Shown: piece by piece, positions 60,321 through 64,000 of the stretch
How positions within the stretch are numbered: position 1 is the stretch's first letter
Layout: every line of letters begins with the position of its first letter
Assembly: GCA_024347235.1 (NCBI GenBank)
Contig: AP025283.1
Location: forward strand, 3,348,001 to 3,412,000
Direction: 5' to 3'
Source of the DNA: Aliamphritea spongicola
GTDB taxonomy: Bacteria; Pseudomonadota; Gammaproteobacteria; Pseudomonadales; Balneatricaceae
Length of the DNA: 64,000 nt
Program-made: the position numbers and the translations under genes
The notes under the pieces: model-generated
What the model was told of the DNA's origin: nothing
What the model saw: only the letters and a program-made list of their open reading frames with translations
The model's database searches: none

Positions 60321-62262
60321 ATGAAAGATAATGACCAGAAACCCGGCAACCTCGGCCACGACCTGCTGATTAAAAGCTCGTGGCAGCGTTGCGACAGCTA
60401 TGGCCTTGAACAGGACGCCTCCCGGCGGACTTTGCGCTGGCCAAAGGCGAGGTCAGCCATCTGAAAGACAAGCACCATTACCTGATCGATACCACCGGGC
60501 ACGAAGTACTGCCCTTCTATGAGAACATTCTGAATAACTCCAGCTGCCTGATCATTCTCGCCGACCGCGAAGGTCAGGTGCTGAACTGCTGGGGTGATAA
60601 CCGTTTTATCGACTCAAAGAAGCGCCCCTATTTTCGCGACGGCAACAGCTGGCTGGAACGGCATAACGGCACCAACGCCATCGGTACCGCCATCGAAACC
60701 GGGCAGGCCGTTCAGGTGCAGCGGGACGAACACTTTCTGAAGTCCAACCGCTTTATGATCGGTTCCGCCGCACCCATCTATAACACCGAGCGGGAACTGA
60801 TGGGGGTCCTGGACGTATCCAGTGATGCCTATCTGCCTCAGGCACATACCCTGGGCATGGTGAAGATGATGTCCCAGTCGGTGGAAAACCGGCTGATCTT
60901 CAGTAAATTTGGCGACACCGAATTCCTGATGACCTTCAACACCCATACAGACAACCTCGACAGCCAGTGGGTGGGGCTGATCGCCTTTAATGAAGAAGGC
61001 ACCATTATCTCCGCCAACCGCCGGGCAGAAATGCTGCTGCGCTACGAGCTGGCACTGATGAACGTGGAAGAAGTGTTTGGCATTCCGCTGTTTGAACTGA
61101 AGAACCAGCCGGAAGGCATTCCGGTGGCCATTAATGCCCTGGGCAAATACAAGATGTATGCCCACGTACGCCGGCCGTCCCAGGCACCGGTGATTGCCCC
61201 GGACTTCCGCGAACGCCTGCAACCCCAGCCAGAGCAGGCCTCCCCTGGCAAAGCATTAACTATGGCGATGCTAAAGTGGAACGCTGCATTAAAATGGCCA
61301 GCACCATTATGGAACGGGACATTCCCCTGCTGATTCAGGGTGAAACCGCCTCCGGCAAAGAGTCTTTCTGCCGGGCACTGCACCGGGCCAGCCAACGGCG
61401 TAACCAGCCGTTTATCATCATTAACTGCGCGTCATTGTCCGGAAGCACCATTGAAGAAGAACTGTTCGGTCACATCGACGAAGACACCGAGCAACCGGTC
61501 CCCGGCCTGATTCAGCAGGCGGATAACGGCACCCTGCTGTTAAAAGAAATCGGCGATATGCCGCTGGATATGCAGGCCCGTTTTCTGCGGATTCTGGAAG
61601 AAGGCAGCATCAACCACAGCGGCAGTAAAACCCGCCATCCCATCGACTTCAAACTGCTGGCCTCCAGCCATAGCAATCTGAAAGACATGGTGGAATCCGG
61701 CCTGTTCCGGCAGGACCTGTACTACCGCATCAGCGGCCTGAAACTGGATTACCCGTCCCTGAGCCAGCGTACCGACAAGGTTCAGATCGTCCAGCAGATC
61801 CACACCGATCTGCGGGAAGATCACCAGCCCCGCTTCCTGTCTGAAGAAGTAATACAGCTGCTCGACAAGCATCCCTGGCCGGGCAACTTCCGCCAGCTCA
61901 GCAACGTGATTCAGATCGCCCTGCTGATGGCCGATGCCACCGAGATCAAACCCTGGCACCTGCCGGACGACTTCTTCGATGACCTGAAGAACAGCGAGCC
62001 GATGTCCCCTTCTGCTGCCACTGTTTCCACCGCTGTCCCACCGGGACCGGCAACAGAACCTTCAACTGTCACCGCAGCTGCCTCAGCAGCCGGGTCCGCC
62101 CCGGTAACAACCACACCCACAGTGACAGCCATCGACCCGCTGGATGAAACCCTGAAGCAATACAACCTGCATCAGGGCAACATTTCACGCACTGCCAAAG
62201 CCCTGAACATCAGCCGTAACACCCTGTATAAACGGCTCCGGGAACTGGGCATCAAGCAGTAA
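60321..62262 (+). CDS. AcoR-like Fis-family regulator lacking GAFTGA, two frame breaks
   Basis: About 647-residue regulator divergent from the glp operon. An N-terminal part with GAF-like domain (SCLIILADREGQVLNCWGD, ERHNGTNAIGTAIETGQAV, GSAAPIYNTERELMGVLDVS) and a PAS-like region precede an AAA+ domain with Walker A-like GETASGKES and WPGNFRQLSN. A Fis HTH ends it (NISRTAKALNISRNTLYKRLREL). Where sigma-54 activators carry GAFTGA, this reads HIDEDTEQPVPGLIQQ, and Walker B is GTLLLKEIGD with Lys for Asp. Breaks lie near 60421 and 61255. An Ala/Pro/Thr linker (about 62000-62120) precedes the HTH. It is the probable regulator of glpSTPQUV. Confidence 0.85.
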
Positions 62263-62265
62263 AGC

Positions 62266-63079
62266 TCAGAACACAAACCAGTACACCAGCACGCCGCCTA
62301 ACAGCAGCCGGTAGACCACAAAGGGCCATAACCCCATCTTTTCAATTACTTGCAGGAAGCAGCGAATACACAGATACGCACTGATAGATGCCGTACCCGC
62401 CCCCAGCGACAGCAGCCCCCAGTTCACCGCCATTTCAGACTGCATCAGATTCACCACCTGCAAGCCACCAGCCGCCGCAATCACCGGCACCGACAACAAA
62501 AGAATAACGGGCCGCCGCCTGTCGGGTCAGCCCCAGCATCAGTCCGGCAGTCAAAGTAATGCCTGAACGGGACGTCCCCGGAATCAGCGCTAATGCCTGC
62601 GCCATACCAATCAGCAGCGCCTCCCGGAACCCCACATCCTCCAGCGTTCTGATCTGACGGCAACGGTAATCCGCCCAACCCAGCAACAGTGCAAAACCTA
62701 ACGTCGCCACGGCAATTACTTCCGGACGGCGCAAATACAATGCCATCAGGTCGCCAGCAAACAGCCCCAGTAGCCCCGCCGGCACACTGGCCACCAGCAG
62801 CGACCAGGCCATCCGCGCTTCCGGCCGCTGAGCAGCACTCAGATGCTGCCCCGGTTTCCAGCTAGCCAGCCAGGCCTGCAGCAGCCTGACTAAATCATGT
62901 CTGAAATACCACACCACCGCCGCCAGCGTGCCGGTATGCAGTGCCACATCGAACGCCAGCCCCTGATCCGGCCAGCCAAACATATGGGCCGGCAGGATCA
63001 GGTGGGCAGAGCTTGATATGGGTAAAAACTCGGTGATCCCCTGTAACAGCGCCAGAGTAACCGCGATCAGCCCGTCCAT
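62266..63079 (-). CDS. uppP: Undecaprenyl-diphosphatase UppP (BacA), one frame break
   Basis: About 271-residue polytopic enzyme that recycles undecaprenyl pyrophosphate for peptidoglycan synthesis and gives bacitracin tolerance. Both catalytic motifs are present: LLQGITEFLPISSSAHLIL near residue 13 and LIPGTSRSGIT near 170. The break near 62505 (in repaired form, joining ARYSF to LLSVPVIAAAG) splits the seventh helix region. Final helices end LLLGGVLVYWFVF. It is convergent with the acoR-like gene, ending 3 bp after its stop, with no obvious terminator between. Confidence 0.92.
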
Positions 63080-63097
63080 ATAAATTCCTACAGGCCC

Positions 63098-63628
63098 TTA
63101 CTTATCAGCCAGAAAACCGTCCCGCATAAACAACGGCTGGTCATTCATGTAAGCAACCCGCTCCGCCGCATGACAGGCCATGCAGGCGTTTTTGGCCTTC
63201 TGAAAGCCCGCTTTCACAATGGCCGGATCTTCCGTTGCCAGCGCATCACGCACTTCGGCCCAGGTACTGTTCAGCAAAATAGCTTCGGCATTCGCGCGCC
63301 GCCCCGGCCGTTTCATCAGGCCATTTTCCAGCGTGATTCTGATCTTCTTCCAGTGGTACTGAGCCAGTTCATAGTTCTCGTCAATCAGCGCCTGTTCCAT
63401 ACGGTCATAACGCTCGCCCACTTCCCACATTGGCTGGTCAAAACCCCGCAGATATTTTTCCAGCCGTTTATCTTTAGTCAGCTGATCCGGTGCACCGGAC
63501 ACCCAATCTTTGGCCCCCTTAAAGCCCTCCTCCGCACTGACACCTGCAACCGGAACGGCAGATAAAACAGCCAGTGAAACAGCACCGGCAAGTAACGCTT
63601 TTAATTGTTTTGGTTGTTTTAATGACAC
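63098..63628 (-). CDS. Exported monohaem cytochrome c, cytochrome c'-like
   Basis: A 176-residue periplasmic protein. A signal peptide (LKALLAGAVSLAVLSAVPVAGVSA) is followed by a helical domain with a single C-terminal haem site CMACH near residue 153 (FQKAKNACMACHAAERV). A haem motif near the end of a four-helix-type sequence is the pattern of class II cytochromes (c'/c-556). Conserved Met near the mature N-terminus (FDQPMWEVGERY) could be the distal ligand, as in c-556. The frame is intact. It lies upstream of uppP in the same direction and divergent from feoA. Confidence 0.85.
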   Translation of the reverse strand: MSLKQPKQLKALLAGAVSLAVLSAVPVAGVSAEEGFKGAKDWVSGAPDQLTKDKRLEKYLRGFDQPMWEVGERYDRMEQALIDENYELAQYHWKKIRITLENGLMKRPGRRANAEAILLNSTWAEVRDALATEDPAIVKAGFQKAKNACMACHAAERVAYMNDQPLFMRDGFLADK

Positions 63629-63818
63629 AGAACTGTCCTCTCATAAGCTCATCTGAATAACATGAGCCGCCAAGCCTAGATCCGGCCATGTCAAAAACGT
63701 GGAAGTATTCCATTGTCAGACGTCCGGCCACACTTAATTTTTACACCGTGAATCCGCCGGAAACTTTTCACATTTTTTAACGTAATAATCAGCAAAATTG
63801 ATAAATGCTAAACATTCT

Positions 63819-63830
63819 CAAATGCATTTG
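63819..63830. promoter_or_regulatory. 12-bp palindrome upstream of feoA
   Basis: CAAATGCATTTG, about 92 bp before the feoA start, in AT-rich DNA. It might be part of a Fur- or FNR-type site but does not match either consensus well. Confidence 0.3.
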
Positions 63831-63921
63831 TTTTATCTTCATGCGCCTTAAATCTGTCACGCACAGATATTTATGCATTTACGTTCAGAAAAATCTGAAC
63901 AACTCTGAATCAGGAACAGTT

Positions 63922-64000
63922 ATGACTCTGGATCAACTGCCGCAAAATACACCAGCGCAGATCACCGGCTTCACCGACGATCAGCAAAACGCTTACCCCT
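63922..64000 (+). CDS. feoA: FeoA ferrous-iron transport protein, start only
   Basis: First 26 codons before the window ends: TLDQLPQNTPAQITGFTDDQ, the opening of FeoA SH3-like proteins, which assist FeoB in ferrous iron uptake. AGGAAC lies about ten bases upstream. The identity rests on this short N-terminus, so confidence is moderate. FeoB would be expected next. Confidence 0.65.
   Translation, partial: MTLDQLPQNTPAQITGFTDDQQNAYP

Overview
The window looks like chromosomal DNA from a marine gammaproteobacterium, most likely close to the Oceanospirillaceae. Moderate-to-high GC, TRAP and ABC importers for small organic acids, polyamines and glycerol, LuxR-type regulators beside aminotransferases, and RapA, LeuA, TrmH and UppP of gammaproteobacterial type support this. 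The genus is an inference. No rRNA, tRNA, CRISPR array, insertion sequence or phage gene was recognised.

About three quarters of the recognisable genes are interrupted by one or more single-base frame breaks. Most of those I examined lie in short homopolymer runs, and restoring one base restores the conserved protein. I read this as sequencing or assembly error, not mass gene decay, so each broken gene is given as one span with its break positions.

Layout. 1-6 kb: end of D-serine dehydratase (dsdA), a TauE-like exporter, a beta-alanine:pyruvate-type aminotransferase, an XRE-cupin regulator and a molybdopterin oxidoreductase. 6-7.4 kb: HupE/UreJ protein and a BLUF photoreceptor. 7.5-16.8 kb: an amine and amino-acid block with PotGHI polyamine import, a GntR regulator with three near-identical palindromic operators, a SpuC-like aminotransferase, two paralogous LuxR regulators and, between them, LysE and LysO exporters. 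16.8-22.7 kb: two DEAD-box helicases around rapA. 22.8-25.2 kb: leuA and an Lrp/AsnC regulator. 25.3-29.8 kb: three tandem Sel1-SPOR proteins.

30.1-37 kb: a TAXI-type TRAP transporter preceded by a sigma-54 promoter, and a DctB/DctD-like pair that probably drives it. 37-38.7 kb: trmH and prephenate dehydratase. 38.9-48.6 kb: a MipA/OmpV protein, response regulator, orphan sensor ORF, histidine kinase, complete RND efflux system and second response regulator. 48.6-53.5 kb: a GlxA/AraC regulator and an AT-richer patch with a toxin-antitoxin pair, a methyltransferase and small envelope proteins.

53.7-62.3 kb: a glycerol-type ABC importer (glpSTPQUV) with a divergent AcoR-like regulator. The two ATPases look functionally asymmetric, the regulator lacks the GAFTGA loop, and a 43-codon ORF repeats the end of glpQ. 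62.3-64 kb: uppP, a monohaem cytochrome c and the start of feoA.
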